64,000 nt of DNA from an uncultured Bacilli bacterium (GCA_934122215.1 CAKOWF010000001.1:9361-73360), one strand, 5' to 3'; counted from the first letter of the stretch, positions 35,902 to 45,575 are shown. Notes: generated by a model not told the origin, from the sequence alone. A program made the numbers and translations.

Positions 35902-36095
35902 ACGTGGTACCACCTTAATTTAATAGTATTTCTACTATTCTCAATGTCTTAATGCGACTAACAATATATCCTACTACTATTTCAGATATATAACTCACAA
36001 GCTACCTTCTATATTCTATATTATTCATTTCCACCAACCATGAACTCTCTTTAAATATAATAATATATACTCCTCTTGTTCCTCGTTTTTCAAAT
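35868..36095 (-). promoter_or_regulatory. T-box riboswitch (valine)
   Basis: On the minus strand a stem I region with the AGAGAG start and GGTTGGTGGAAAT distal loop runs from about 36055. A likely specifier GTA (Val) lies at 36003-36005, followed by GCTTGTGAG, the usual 3' context. The T-box AAGGTGGTACCACG is at 35903-35916, where the tRNA acceptor end pairs to form the antiterminator. The terminator stem (35873-35883 with 35891-35901, T-run) follows. It precedes a 159-residue unknown gene and valS. Confidence 0.92.
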
Positions 36096-36133
36096 TAAAT
36101 TAATTTTAACACAATTATTTCATAAAATCAACA

Positions 36134-38416
36134 CTATTCAGTTCTAAGTGCTACAACAGGATCTTTTTTACTAGCAATTCTTGAAGGTATAGCTCCACCT
36201 ATTACTGTTAAACATATACTTATAATTATTAATGTAATAGCATGTATTATATTTAATTTTGCTACATTTGGAAGACCTGATATATTTTTTATTATCATGT
36301 TTATTGGAATATTAAGTAAATATGTTATCCCAATTCCTATTATTCCTGAAACTAGACCTATTATAAATGTTTCAGCATTGAATACTCTTTTTATATCTTT
36401 TGCTCTAGCACCTAGCGCTCTTAAAATACCTATTTCTCTTGTTCTTTCTAATACTGATATATAAGTGATTATACCAATCATTATGCTAGAAACTACTAGT
36501 GAAATGGATGAAAATGCTACCAAAACTACCGTTATAGCATCCATTATTCCACCAGATAATGATGATATCATACTAGCCATATCTGTATATTGAATTTGTT
36601 CTTCTTCATTTAATTCCTTATTATAATTATCTAAATATTCTATGATTTTTTCTTTGGTATTAAAATCTTTTGGATACAAATAAATAGCTACAGGTATTGT
36701 ATCATCGCCTAAATAACCTAGAATATAATCTTTTGTAATATTTTCATCAAATGGCATATTAGTTAAAATATTATAATCTTTTTCTTTTTGTAATTTAACT
36801 ATATTTGAATTTTTATTATTGTTTATTATTAGTTCTGTTAAAGCATTAGTATATGCAAATCCACTACCATTTGTTATCATAGCTTGTTCTTCTTTTCCTC
36901 TAATAATTGCTTGAACTTTTATAGTGATACTATTATTACTATTATATAATTCTTCTAAATTACTATTAGGATAAAAAACATCTCCTATTTGTTTATAGTA
37001 GTCATCATTTATAATTAATTTTAATTCTTGATTTAAAATATCATCAAAAGTTAATGATTCTTTGTTTTCTAGTCCTAATACTTCTAAAACTGATTCATAT
37101 ATTTGATTTTTATTATCAACTTGTAAAACTAAACCAGGCTCATCATCTTTTATTTCACCAGCTAATACATCGTACATTGTATCAATTACACTATTTTCAT
37201 TATCATTTGGATTACTTGGTAATAAACTCCAAGATTGAGCACCTGAATTTAAAGTACTTACTAAATTGTAATTACCATTATAATCTTTATTTACAATTAT
37301 TAAATTTGTTCCTTTTTGATAAGCAATTCCAGATAAATTAGTTTTATCTAAATTTTCTATATATTCTATATATTTTGATGTAATAATATTTTTATGAACT
37401 TGTGATGTCATAATGTCTTTTTCTACATATATATTACTACCATTTGGAAATTTTTCACGATTATTTGCTTCTATTATAGTACTCTTCATAGCTGTATTAG
37501 TAATAGTTATTGGTGCTTGAGATAATGATTTTTTTTCAAAATTATCTATTTCTACTTTAAAACCATTCGATAATGATAATATTAATGCTATACCTATTAT
37601 TCCAATAGATCCAGCAAATGATGTTAATATAGTTCTTCCTTTTTTTGTCATTAAATTATTTAAACTTAATGATAAAGCTGTTAAAAAGGACATAGAAGTT
37701 TTTTTGGTTTTACTTTTATTTATTATTTTATCTTCTCCATCAAATGGATTTGAATCATCTATAATTTTTCCATCTAATATTTTAATTATTCTATTTGAAT
37801 AAATAGTTGCCAATTCAGGATTATGTGTAACCATAATAACTAATTTTTCTTTTGAAATATTTTTTAATAATTCCATTATTTGAATACTTGTTTCAGAATC
37901 TAAAGCACCAGTTGGTTCATCTGCTAGCAAAATATCTGGATTATTTATAAGTGCTCTGGCTATAGCAACCCTTTGCATTTGTCCTCCAGACATTTGATTT
38001 GGTCTTTTATGCATATGGTGTTCAAGTCCAACACGTTTTAAAACGTCTATTGCTCTTTTTCTTCTTTCTTCTTTTTTTACACCTGATAAAGTTAAAGCAA
38101 GTTCTACATTAGAAAGTGCTGATTGATGTGGTATTAAATTATAACTTTGAAATACAAATCCCACTTTATGATTACGATATGCATCAAAATCCTTATCATT
38201 ATATTTTTTAGTTGATACACCATTTATAATTAAATCACCACTAGAATACTTATCTAATCCACCTATTATATTTAACAAAGTTGTCTTACCACTACCACTT
38301 GGACCTAATATAGAAACAAATTCATTTTTTCTAAATTTTACGTTTATATTTTTTAAAGCTGTTTGTTTTAAATCATTTGTTTTGTATATTTTATTAATAT
38401 TTTTTAATTCTAACAT
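36134..38416 (-). CDS. ABC exporter, fused ATPase and FtsX-like permease (MacB-like)
   Basis: 760 residues. The N-terminal ATPase (1-225) shows Walker A GPSGSGKTT, signature MSGGQMQRVAIARAL and Walker B ILLADEPTGALDS. Then comes a first membrane helix near 265-285 (SFAGSIGIIGIALILSLSNG), an extracellular domain of about 330 residues, and three C-terminal FtsX helices (about 620-750). One polypeptide carries all parts, as in MacB, and probably works as a dimer. Such exporters move lipoproteins, peptides or antibiotics, or act mechanically on wall enzymes. No partner membrane-fusion protein is adjacent, as expected for a Gram-positive cell. AAAGGATG precedes the ATG. Confidence 0.88.
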   Translation of the reverse strand: MLELKNINKIYKTNDLKQTALKNINVKFRKNEFVSILGPSGSGKTTLLNIIGGLDKYSSGDLIINGVSTKKYNDKDFDAYRNHKVGFVFQSYNLIPHQSALSNVELALTLSGVKKEERRKRAIDVLKRVGLEHHMHKRPNQMSGGQMQRVAIARALINNPDILLADEPTGALDSETSIQIMELLKNISKEKLVIMVTHNPELATIYSNRIIKILDGKIIDDSNPFDGEDKIINKSKTKKTSMSFLTALSLSLNNLMTKKGRTILTSFAGSIGIIGIALILSLSNGFKVEIDNFEKKSLSQAPITITNTAMKSTIIEANNREKFPNGSNIYVEKDIMTSQVHKNIITSKYIEYIENLDKTNLSGIAYQKGTNLIIVNKDYNGNYNLVSTLNSGAQSWSLLPSNPNDNENSVIDTMYDVLAGEIKDDEPGLVLQVDNKNQIYESVLEVLGLENKESLTFDDILNQELKLIINDDYYKQIGDVFYPNSNLEELYNSNNSITIKVQAIIRGKEEQAMITNGSGFAYTNALTELIINNNKNSNIVKLQKEKDYNILTNMPFDENITKDYILGYLGDDTIPVAIYLYPKDFNTKEKIIEYLDNYNKELNEEEQIQYTDMASMISSLSGGIMDAITVVLVAFSSISLVVSSIMIGIITYISVLERTREIGILRALGARAKDIKRVFNAETFIIGLVSGIIGIGITYLLNIPINMIIKNISGLPNVAKLNIIHAITLIIISICLTVIGGAIPSRIASKKDPVVALRTE

Positions 38417-38496
38417 ATATTCATCCTTTCTTTTTATTATATTTATTTCAATTTCATCATAGACTTTATTTTATATTAATTTTTTTTATATGTAAA

Positions 38497-38523
38497 GAAA
38501 AAGATAAACTTTATTATCTTTTC
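38497..38523 (-). terminator. Terminator after the small HTH gene
   Basis: AAAGATAA and TTTATCTTT arms around a five-base loop, followed by TTTTTC on the minus strand; includes the stop codon. Confidence 0.7.
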
Positions 38524-38843
38524 TTACATCCATTAAAATGTCCATTTTCATCTTTACATATAATATTTATTGTTGATGATTTTTTACCACCTTTAATATT
38601 ACCATCTATTTTATTTTGTTTTCTCATTTCTTGAATCTTTTCATATTCTTCTTGACTTATATAATCTTTTATTCTTTTTCCAGTCAAATCTCTTCCAACA
38701 GTACTAGATGAAGTAACAAATCCCTCCATTGATACTAGTCTAGCTAGATATTCATCACTAATTTTACCTTCATTTTCATAAAATAATTTTAATGTTATTA
38801 ATATTCTCTCTTCTATTTTAATCTTTTGCTCTCTACTTATCAT
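38514..38843 (-). CDS. Small helix-turn-helix protein, weakly SpoIIID-like
   Basis: 109 residues. A helical N-terminus (REQKIKIEERILITLKLFYENEGKISDEYLARLVSMEGF) precedes SSSTVGRDLTGKRIKDYISQEEYEKIQEM and IKGGKKS. The STV--DLT recognition-helix pattern followed by a Lys/Gly-rich GG motif resembles SpoIIID-type regulators, but the turn is longer and no other sporulation gene is in the window. It is probably a DNA-binding regulator whose target is unknown. The C-terminus has two cysteines (NIICKDENGHFNGCKK). The start at 38843 is set by GGTGA five bases upstream. It is divergent from the collagen-like gene and could regulate it. Confidence 0.55.
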   Translation of the reverse strand: MISREQKIKIEERILITLKLFYENEGKISDEYLARLVSMEGFVTSSSTVGRDLTGKRIKDYISQEEYEKIQEMRKQNKIDGNIKGGKKSSTINIICKDENGHFNGCKKR

Positions 38844-38954
38844 ATAACTCACCTGCTTTTTAGTATACTATAAACTTTTAATTTTTAAAAGATGTATATT
38901 TAAATTATGCGTATTTGAACATTTTTCATATTCTATACTAAGGAGGAAAATATT

Positions 38955-39620
38955 ATGAAATGTAATAATAATGATGAAATATATAAAAAAGCATTAAAAA
39001 AAATAGATTGGGAAAAGAAATACAATTTAGTAATTGTTGGGCCAACTGGTCCTACTGGACCACAAGGTGAAATTGGTCCTACTGGACCACAAGGTGAAAT
39101 TGGGCCAACTGGTCCTACTAGTTCATCTAGTAATACAGATCGTTCTGCTTATTTAGTAACTTTTAATGACGACAGTAATGAAATAAATATTCCAATTCTC
39201 ACTAAATTACCAATCAAACGAAAAGAACTAGATTTAACTAATTTGATAACACTTGAAAACAATGCCATTAAATTTAACGTGATAGGATATTACCATATAA
39301 GTATTATAGTTTCAACTTTTATTAAAAATATTCAATCTAATCCTAAAACTGATTTTATAACTATAGGACTTAGAAAAAATAATACAGATAATATATATAT
39401 TGGAGCTAGTTTGTTTAAAGATAATGAATTACCTTCACAAATAAAAGCAGAAGGTATGATAGCAGTTGTAGACACAAAAGACACTTATGAACTTGCTAAC
39501 TTAAGTAATCAGACAATATATCTAAATTCTCCTGATTTAAATGATATTAGTTCTAATTCTTATTTTACTAATTCACTAGTAACAATATTTATTGAATATT
39601 TAGGAAAGCAAGAAATTTAA
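38955..39620 (+). CDS. Collagen-like protein with C1q/TNF-like C-terminal domain
   Basis: 221 residues without a signal peptide. After a charged head of about 28 residues there are nine perfect Gly-X-Y triplets ([16 protein letters not shown]...), then a Ser/Asn linker. A beta-rich C-terminal domain of about 150 residues ([28 protein letters not shown]) looks like the trimeric C1q/TNF-type head of exosporium proteins such as BclA. The collagen segment is encoded by repeats of about 27 bases and could vary in length. AAGGAGG precedes the ATG. One of only four plus-strand genes here and divergent from the HTH gene. Surface location is inferred from family. Confidence 0.8.
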   Translation: MKCNNNDEIYKKALKKIDWEKKYNLVIVGPTGPTGPQGEIGPTGPQGEIGPTGPTSSSSNTDRSAYLVTFNDDSNEINIPILTKLPIKRKELDLTNLITLENNAIKFNVIGYYHISIIVSTFIKNIQSNPKTDFITIGLRKNNTDNIYIGASLFKDNELPSQIKAEGMIAVVDTKDTYELANLSNQTIYLNSPDLNDISSNSYFTNSLVTIFIEYLGKQEI

Positions 39621-39650
39621 AAAGAAGCTAATTTAAGTTTCTTTTTTATT
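39618..39650 (+). terminator. Terminator after the collagen-like gene
   Basis: Imperfect stem AAAGAAGCT with AAGTTTCTT and a TTTTTT tail directly after the stop codon. Confidence 0.55.
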
Positions 39651-39761
39651 ATTTTATCATTTGATATATTAATCGTTTTTAATACTTCTTTTATTTTTAT
39701 TCAATTTTTTATCATTTCTTCATTTTTTCCATTATTCAATTTATAAATATTGTATTTTGAT

Positions 39762-40964
39762 TTAATTTTTCATATATTTTATTTCAAAAGTGGTACCACT
39801 ATTTTTTACAGAAGAAGCTATTATAAATCCATTATCTTTTTCAATGATTTTTTTAGATAAATTTAATCCTATTCCTACACTACTAGAAATTGAATTTTCT
39901 CCTTTATAAAATCTCTTAAATATATTTTTTAAATCTAGTTCACTCATTCCTATTCCATAATCTGAAATAGTAATTTTAACATAAAAATGGTTATCTTCAA
40001 CAATTATATCAATAATAGAATTATTATTAGAATATTCGATAGAGTTTTTCAAAATATTAGATAATGCTTCTACTTCCCAAATAAAGTCTCCATTAATATA
40101 TGTTTTATCATCACAATCAATATTAATTAATATACCTTTTAATTCTCTTATTATTTCTATTTTATCTACTGCTTTATTAAGTAAGCTTAAAACATTTATT
40201 TTTTCATTTTTGAATTCTATAACATTCGCATCAAATTTAGATAACTTAAGTAAATTTTGAACTAAAGTTTGTATATTGTTAACTTCTTTTCTAATACTAT
40301 ATAAAAACTCATCCTTCGTTTTTTTATCCATATTAGGATTTTCAATTATATCATCAAGTAAAATAGAAATAGAAGTTAATGGTGTTTTTAATTGGTGTGA
40401 TATATCACTTATAGAGTCTTTTAAATTTACTTTGTCCTTCTTTAAATTTTCTGTTTGTTCTTTTAACATGATAGTTATTTTATATAATTCATTTTTTAAA
40501 AGTGATAATTCATCTTCATTATTATCTAATATATCTAAATAATAATTTTTTCTATTTATTTCTTTTATATAATTAGTAATCTCATTTATTTTTCTTCTAT
40601 CTTTATTATGATAATACAGATATATTAGAAAAATTACTAAAGTATATATAATTAATAATAGCATATTAATTTTTAAATAATTATTTTTGATGTCATTATA
40701 TTCTAATAACATACTATCATTATTTATATCTATTCCATATTTATGAACTATATCTTCTATATCACTATTTAAAATATTAAATATCTCATCATCTGTTATA
40801 TTTGTTTTTTCTTTTATTAAATAAATTAAATTATTAATTTTAATATTTGCTTGAGTACTATATTCTTTATATTGTTTAATACTAACAAAACTATTAATTA
40901 TTATAAATAATATTAATAATATACTAACTAATATAAGTATTTTTATATGATTTTTTTCTTTCAT
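39762..40964 (-). CDS. Sensor histidine kinase
   Basis: 400 residues. Two membrane helices (about 9-29 and 98-117) enclose a sensor loop of about 68 residues. Then come a HAMP-like linker, the DHp helix with SDISHQLKTPLTS (phosphorylated His near 189), and a HATPase domain with NILKNSIEYSN, DYGIGM and SVGIGLNLSKKI. This is a classical OmpR-family partner. The ATG overlaps the response regulator stop as ATGA. With the ABC transporter upstream it resembles a Bce-type module, but the sensor loop is longer than in the intramembrane-sensing BceS kinases. Ligand unknown. Confidence 0.92.
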   Translation of the reverse strand: MKEKNHIKILILVSILLILFIIINSFVSIKQYKEYSTQANIKINNLIYLIKEKTNITDDEIFNILNSDIEDIVHKYGIDINNDSMLLEYNDIKNNYLKINMLLLIIYTLVIFLIYLYYHNKDRRKINEITNYIKEINRKNYYLDILDNNEDELSLLKNELYKITIMLKEQTENLKKDKVNLKDSISDISHQLKTPLTSISILLDDIIENPNMDKKTKDEFLYSIRKEVNNIQTLVQNLLKLSKFDANVIEFKNEKINVLSLLNKAVDKIEIIRELKGILINIDCDDKTYINGDFIWEVEALSNILKNSIEYSNNNSIIDIIVEDNHFYVKITISDYGIGMSELDLKNIFKRFYKGENSISSSVGIGLNLSKKIIEKDNGFIIASSVKNSGTTFEIKYMKN

Positions 40965-41593
40965 TTACTATCAATCCTATACCCTATTCCTTTTACTGTT
41001 TTTATAATATTATCTCCTATTTTAGATCTTATTCTTTTTATATAAACGGTTAAAGTATTATCTTCTACAAAATTTTCTGATTCATCCCATATTCTATTTA
41101 AAATAAATTCTCTTGTAATTATTTTATCTAAATTATGAAATAATAAAGATAATATTTTGTATTCTAATTGTGATAAAGTTATTTCTTTATTATCTTTTAA
41201 AACTATCATTTTATCTAAATCTAATGTTATATTTTTTACTTTTATAATATTTTCTTTATTTAAAATTCTTTTTATTTTTGCTAGTAACTCACCTGTTTTA
41301 AATGGTTTAGTTATATAATCATCACAACCTAAATTAAAACATTTTAATATATCTTCTTCTTCGTCTAAAGCTGTTAAAAATATTGTTTTAACATCATTAT
41401 TTTTTTTATAAAAATCTATTCCATTACCATCTGGTAAAGTAATATCTAATATCATTAGATCATATTTTTTTGTATCTTTCTTATTAATTTCATTAATACT
41501 AGTACATAAATCTACTTCATATTTATTTTCATTTAATAAATATATTAATGCTTTAGCTATTAATTCATTGTCTTCTAATAATAATATTTTCAT
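40961..41593 (-). CDS. OmpR-family response regulator
   Basis: 210 residues. Receiver domain with LLLEDN acid pocket, phosphorylated Asp in LMILDITLPDGNG near 51, Thr in FLTALDEEE, and Lys in DDYITKPFKTGELL. A winged-helix output domain follows (LSQLEYKILSLLFHNLDKIITREFILNRIW ... VYIKRIRSKIGD ... VKGIGYRID). It is coupled to the kinase by a four-base overlap. It has its own TGGTATAAT promoter and GGTGA Shine-Dalgarno right after the terminator of the permease gene. Likely target: the 11-bp direct repeats in the ABC transporter promoter at 44859-44891 (inference). Confidence 0.94.
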   Translation of the reverse strand: MKILLLEDNELIAKALIYLLNENKYEVDLCTSINEINKKDTKKYDLMILDITLPDGNGIDFYKKNNDVKTIFLTALDEEEDILKCFNLGCDDYITKPFKTGELLAKIKRILNKENIIKVKNITLDLDKMIVLKDNKEITLSQLEYKILSLLFHNLDKIITREFILNRIWDESENFVEDNTLTVYIKRIRSKIGDNIIKTVKGIGYRIDSK

Positions 41594-41608
41594 GATATCA
41601 CCTACTTT

Positions 41609-41639
41609 ATTATACCATAAAAGAAGGATTAAACCTTCT
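41609..41639 (-). promoter_or_regulatory. Terminator-promoter junction before the two-component genes
   Basis: AGAAGG (41622-41627) pairs with CCTTCT (41634-41639) and is followed on the minus strand by TTTTA; this ends the permease gene. TG-G-TATAAT (41609-41617) follows at once, then six bases and GGTGA (41598-41602) before the ATG at 41593. Confidence 0.75.
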
Positions 41640-44160
41640 ATATGTTATCATTTCTAATAGTTTCAATAATATTTTGTTTATTTATTTTCTTTAATGAAAA
41701 TCTCATAATAAAGAATACTAAAATAAATACTGCTATTATAGATATTACTATTGGAACTAATGGAATTTTAAATCCATTATCAAATGCTGTTGCGAATGCT
41801 TTATAAATTCCAAATGATCCTAATATACCAAGAACTATACCTATTACTAATGATTTTGTTGAATAAAATAAAGTTTCTAAGTTAATCATTCTATTAAATT
41901 CTTTTTTAGTCATTCCTATGCTTTTTAACATAGCAAATTCTTTTTGTCTTAATTCCATATTAGTTGTAATAGTATTAAATATATTTGTTACTCCAATTAA
42001 TGTTATTACAGTAATAAATCCATACAAGAATATTGAAATAACTAAAATCATTGATTTATTTTGTTTCATCATTTGTTCTATATTAGTCAAATTTGCATTT
42101 AATTTTAGATTATTAAAATCTTTTTCAAATTGTTCCGCATTATTTGATTTTATAGTTATACTTTGTGGTATTAAATTTCCACCTATATGTTCTTTATAAT
42201 AATTTTCACTAACATAAATCATTCCACCATCAATATATGTATTTTCTAATCCATCTGGATGTGTTGATGTAATATAATCTATTTTAATATTTATATTATC
42301 ATTTTCAATAGTTCCAGTTATTGTATCATTTGTATTATAAGTTAAGAATCTATCATATTTACGACCTTCATCTGTTGAATACAAGAAATAATCATTAAAT
42401 ATAACTTTATCTTTGTAATCTTCATATTTTAAATTTAATTTTTCAATATAATTTTTGAATGAAGTTTCATCAAATACATATATCATAATAGTTACATCAT
42501 CTATATATTTTCCAGCTACTTCTTCTCCTAATTTACTCAAATATTTTTTATCTATTGTAATTGTTTTTCCATTTGATAGTTTTGTATATTTTTGAATGTT
42601 ATCAAGAGATAGTATTTTACTAACATCTTTTTCTTCATAACTATAAATCATAATGTTATAGTCTATATTTGTATAATACATATTTGATAAAGAAAATCCA
42701 TAATTTATAAATGTATTCATTGTAATGAATACTAATATACTTACAACTAAAGATATAACTGTTGTTCTATATTTTTTAGAACTTCTTTTTAAATTTTTAT
42801 AAGCAACTACTCCACCTGTTTTGAATAATTTTTTAATTATAAATGGAGTTCTTAATTTTTTAGCTTTAATATTATAATTATTACTTCCCCTTATTGATTC
42901 AATTGGACTTATTTTACTTGCTTTTTTAGTTGAAGCTAATGATGATAAATATATTGTTATAAATCCTAATATAGTAGATGCAATAATAGCTATAAATGAT
43001 ACTTTAAATACCATACCATTTAAATCACCAAACATAAAATCTCCTACTAATAAGTTAACTATAATAACTAATATATAGTCGGCTAATATTCCTGATAATA
43101 TACCAAGTGGTATAGCAATTATTCCTAGTATCATGCCTTCTGTTACGATACTTTTTTTGATTTGTTTTTTAGTAGCACCTATACTTTTTAACATTCCTAT
43201 CATTTTAGTTTTTTCGGTTGTTGATATAGCAAAAGCATTTCTAATTACAAATATACTAGTACCAATAATAATTAATATTACTATACTTACTACCTTTATT
43301 AACATACTTGTAGTAGTATCACCAAAGTTAAATATCTCCCATCTTAACAAATCATCGTTTATAACATAATTATATTTTAAATTACATTCTTTTGTATAAT
43401 CTGACGAACATACATCCACCATATTTTCTTTTATATCTAATATTTCACTAATAGATTTTTTGTATTCTCTTGGATGTTTAAATGATATATATAAATTAGT
43501 ATTACTACCTTCTAAATTGGTTGTTAAAGCTGTAAATCCCGGATCAGAATATCTTTCAAAGGTGTAATCTGGTCTTTCGATAATACCTACTATAGTAAAT
43601 TTCATTGTTCTAGCATTTTCAATATTTTCTTCATCTTCATAATAAGGATTGCTTGGATTTAATTTATATCCATCTGACATTCTATTTCCAACATTAAGTT
43701 CTATAGTATCCCCTATTTTATAATCCATTTCTCCTAACGTTTTTAAATAATGACTAATTATTATTTCATTCTCATTATTTGGAAATCTACCTTCTATTAA
43801 TTTAAATTTTAAATTATTAAAATCATTATTATTTATTGAATATAAATGTATATATGGTTTACTACTATAATTTATTTTTTCAAGTTTAGCATAACCTATT
43901 TCATTTACTTCGTATATATCTTTTACATCGTAGTTATGTTTTAGACTACTTTTGATTGAATCATCAACATCTTCTATTTTAACATGATAATATCCTGATG
44001 ATTCAATAACACCTTTTACAAGTGTTGCTCTAAAGCTTGTAAACATTCCTGCTACAGCGCATATTAAAGCAACTGATAACATAATTCCTATAATTGTTAC
44101 AATTGATCTTTTTTTATTTAATTTTAAATCTTTAATTATAATTTTATTTAATATTTTCAT
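41638..44160 (-). CDS. FtsX-family ABC transporter permease
   Basis: 840 residues with two FtsX-like units. An N-terminal anchor (about 17-40) precedes a large extracellular domain (about 45-270), and the first FtsX core follows (IVILIIIGTSIFVIRNAFAIST, then the cytoplasmic MIGMLKSIGATKKQIKKSIVTEG). A second anchor and extracellular domain come next, then the closing FtsX core (AMLKSIGMTKKEFNRMINLE). Doubled permeases of this sort work with a separate ATPase, encoded just upstream with one base between stop and start. Roles in the family include peptide-antibiotic export or sensing. The adjacent two-component system supports antimicrobial-peptide response as the best guess. Confidence 0.88.
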   Translation of the reverse strand: MKILNKIIIKDLKLNKKRSIVTIIGIMLSVALICAVAGMFTSFRATLVKGVIESSGYYHVKIEDVDDSIKSSLKHNYDVKDIYEVNEIGYAKLEKINYSSKPYIHLYSINNNDFNNLKFKLIEGRFPNNENEIIISHYLKTLGEMDYKIGDTIELNVGNRMSDGYKLNPSNPYYEDEENIENARTMKFTIVGIIERPDYTFERYSDPGFTALTTNLEGSNTNLYISFKHPREYKKSISEILDIKENMVDVCSSDYTKECNLKYNYVINDDLLRWEIFNFGDTTTSMLIKVVSIVILIIIGTSIFVIRNAFAISTTEKTKMIGMLKSIGATKKQIKKSIVTEGMILGIIAIPLGILSGILADYILVIIVNLLVGDFMFGDLNGMVFKVSFIAIIASTILGFITIYLSSLASTKKASKISPIESIRGSNNYNIKAKKLRTPFIIKKLFKTGGVVAYKNLKRSSKKYRTTVISLVVSILVFITMNTFINYGFSLSNMYYTNIDYNIMIYSYEEKDVSKILSLDNIQKYTKLSNGKTITIDKKYLSKLGEEVAGKYIDDVTIMIYVFDETSFKNYIEKLNLKYEDYKDKVIFNDYFLYSTDEGRKYDRFLTYNTNDTITGTIENDNINIKIDYITSTHPDGLENTYIDGGMIYVSENYYKEHIGGNLIPQSITIKSNNAEQFEKDFNNLKLNANLTNIEQMMKQNKSMILVISIFLYGFITVITLIGVTNIFNTITTNMELRQKEFAMLKSIGMTKKEFNRMINLETLFYSTKSLVIGIVLGILGSFGIYKAFATAFDNGFKIPLVPIVISIIAVFILVFFIMRFSLKKINKQNIIETIRNDNI

Positions 44161-44161
44161 A

Positions 44162-44839
44162 TTAATTTCTCACATCTTTTATAATTTTTCCATCTTCAAT
44201 TGTAATAATTCTATCAGCATTTTTAGCTATTTCTAAATCATGAGTAATCATAATAATTGTTTGATTGTATTTTTTATTTGAAGTTTTAAGAAGTGATACT
44301 ATTTCATCACTTGCTTTTGAATCTAAATTACCAGTTGGTTCATCTGCTAAAACTAAAGATGGATCAGTTATAAGAGCTCTTCCTATTGAAGTTCTTTGTT
44401 GTTGTCCTCCTGATAATTCATTAGGTAAATGTTTTCTTCTATTTTCTAATCCCAAAGTTTCTAATAATTCATTTAATTTTTTATTATCTACTTTCTTATT
44501 ATCTAAATCACTTGGTAAAGTTATATTTTCTTCTACATTTAATATTGGAATTAAATTATAGAATTGATATATTAACCCTATTTGTCTTCTTCTAAATATA
44601 GCTAAATTGTCATCATTCATTTTGTAAATATCATTACCATCTATAAATACTTTACCACTTGTAGGTCTATCTACTCCACCTAGTAAATGTAATAATGTTG
44701 ATTTACCACTACCACTAGCTCCTACAATAGCAACAAATTCTCCTTTTTCAACGGAAAATGATACATTATCTAAAGCAGTTACTTTTGTTGTTCCTTTTCC
44801 ATATATTTTTGTTAAATTTTCTACTTTTAAAATCTCCAT
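44162..44839 (-). CDS. ABC transporter ATP-binding protein
   Basis: 225 residues. Walker A VGASGSGKSTLLHLLGG near 40, Q-loop QFYNLIPIL, signature LSGGQQQRTSIGRAL and Walker B LVLADEPTGNLDS. This is the LolD/BceA/MacB subfamily. The start at 44839 is chosen because AAGGAGAG lies six bases before this ATG; an upstream ATG at 44860 would leave no usable Shine-Dalgarno. Forms an operon with the permease. The promoter has paired 11-bp repeats that look like a response-regulator site. Confidence 0.93.
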   Translation of the reverse strand: MEILKVENLTKIYGKGTTKVTALDNVSFSVEKGEFVAIVGASGSGKSTLLHLLGGVDRPTSGKVFIDGNDIYKMNDDNLAIFRRRQIGLIYQFYNLIPILNVEENITLPSDLDNKKVDNKKLNELLETLGLENRRKHLPNELSGGQQQRTSIGRALITDPSLVLADEPTGNLDSKASDEIVSLLKTSNKKYNQTIIMITHDLEIAKNADRIITIEDGKIIKDVRN

Positions 44840-44858
44840 ATTATCTCTCCTTTTCTTC

Positions 44859-44891
44859 ATTATATATTTTCAAAATGACTTTAAAATGACT
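44859..44891 (-). promoter_or_regulatory. ABC transporter promoter with tandem 11-bp direct repeats
   Basis: TATAAT at 44859-44864 without a -35 match. Two tandem 11-bp repeats (44870-44880 and 44881-44891), both with AAAATGACT on the plus strand, cover the spacer and -35 position. Such helical-phase direct repeats are the usual binding site of OmpR-family regulators, and one is encoded in the same cluster. Confidence 0.6.
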
Positions 44892-44893
44892 AT

Positions 44894-45508
44894 TTAACTA
44901 ATTCTATAATGTCCTATTATTTCATAATTTTCTAATATATCTTCCTCATAATTTATTTGAAATGGATTAGCATGATGAATTACATAGTTTATTCCTTTAC
45001 TATTTCTTTTGTCTGATACAATTCCAATGTGCTTTTTAAATACTACTATATCTCCTCCTTGCCATGATGATATTTCTTTTGGATTTAGTGTTAATGATAT
45101 AGAATTATATTTAAAATATATATTTAAATTATTTACTCTTCTAAAATCAATATTTTTATCAATTATTTTTATATTATATCTTTCTTTATGTGATTTTATA
45201 TCTTCATTAACTAGTGTCATTAGATCATATCCTGCATCTTTTAAAGCAAATCCAACTACATCAGTACATACACCATACTCATCATTTGGATAACCAGTTT
45301 CATAGTATTTACTTTTATATTTTGGTTTTGTTTTTATATATTTTTTTGCATTATTTAAAATATCAGTTTGATCATCTATATTATCATTATCTTTATCAAT
45401 ACTACTTATATATGTTTCAATATTGAAGTCTTTATTATTATATTTGTGTTCTGGTAATATAATAATTAACAAAATAGTTATTATTCCAATTATTATTATT
45501 TTTTTCAT
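44894..45508 (-). CDS. DUF1287 family exported protein
   Basis: 204 residues with an N-terminal signal anchor (KKIIIIGIITILLIIILP). The mature part carries GVCTDVVGFALKDAGYDLMTLVNEDI near residues 90-115 and GGDIVVFKKHIGIVSD near 155, then VIHHANP. These are the Cys-Asp-Val and His motifs of DUF1287, an NlpC/P60-like papain fold; the CTDV cysteine, HIGIVSD and HHA histidines could form the active site. A peptidoglycan amidase or endopeptidase role is likely but unproven. The ATG at 45508 follows TAGGTGA; an upstream ATG reads through the Shine-Dalgarno. Confidence 0.8.
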   Translation of the reverse strand: MKKIIIIGIITILLIIILPEHKYNNKDFNIETYISSIDKDNDNIDDQTDILNNAKKYIKTKPKYKSKYYETGYPNDEYGVCTDVVGFALKDAGYDLMTLVNEDIKSHKERYNIKIIDKNIDFRRVNNLNIYFKYNSISLTLNPKEISSWQGGDIVVFKKHIGIVSDKRNSKGINYVIHHANPFQINYEEDILENYEIIGHYRIS

Positions 45509-45545
45509 GTTATCACCTAAATTCATATTATCATACTAGTAAATT

Positions 45546-45575
45546 AAAAGTAAATCTTTATTTTGATTTACTTTT
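45546..45575 (-). terminator. Terminator after the MATE-like gene
   Basis: AAAAGTAAATC and GATTTACTTTT form an 11-bp stem around eight bases, with a T-rich tail on the minus strand. Confidence 0.75.

Noticed and set aside
38911..38940. Sporulation sigma-type promoter before the collagen-like gene
   Set aside because: CATATTCTA could fit a SigK -10, but no matching -35 is at the right distance and an ordinary TATACT overlaps it.
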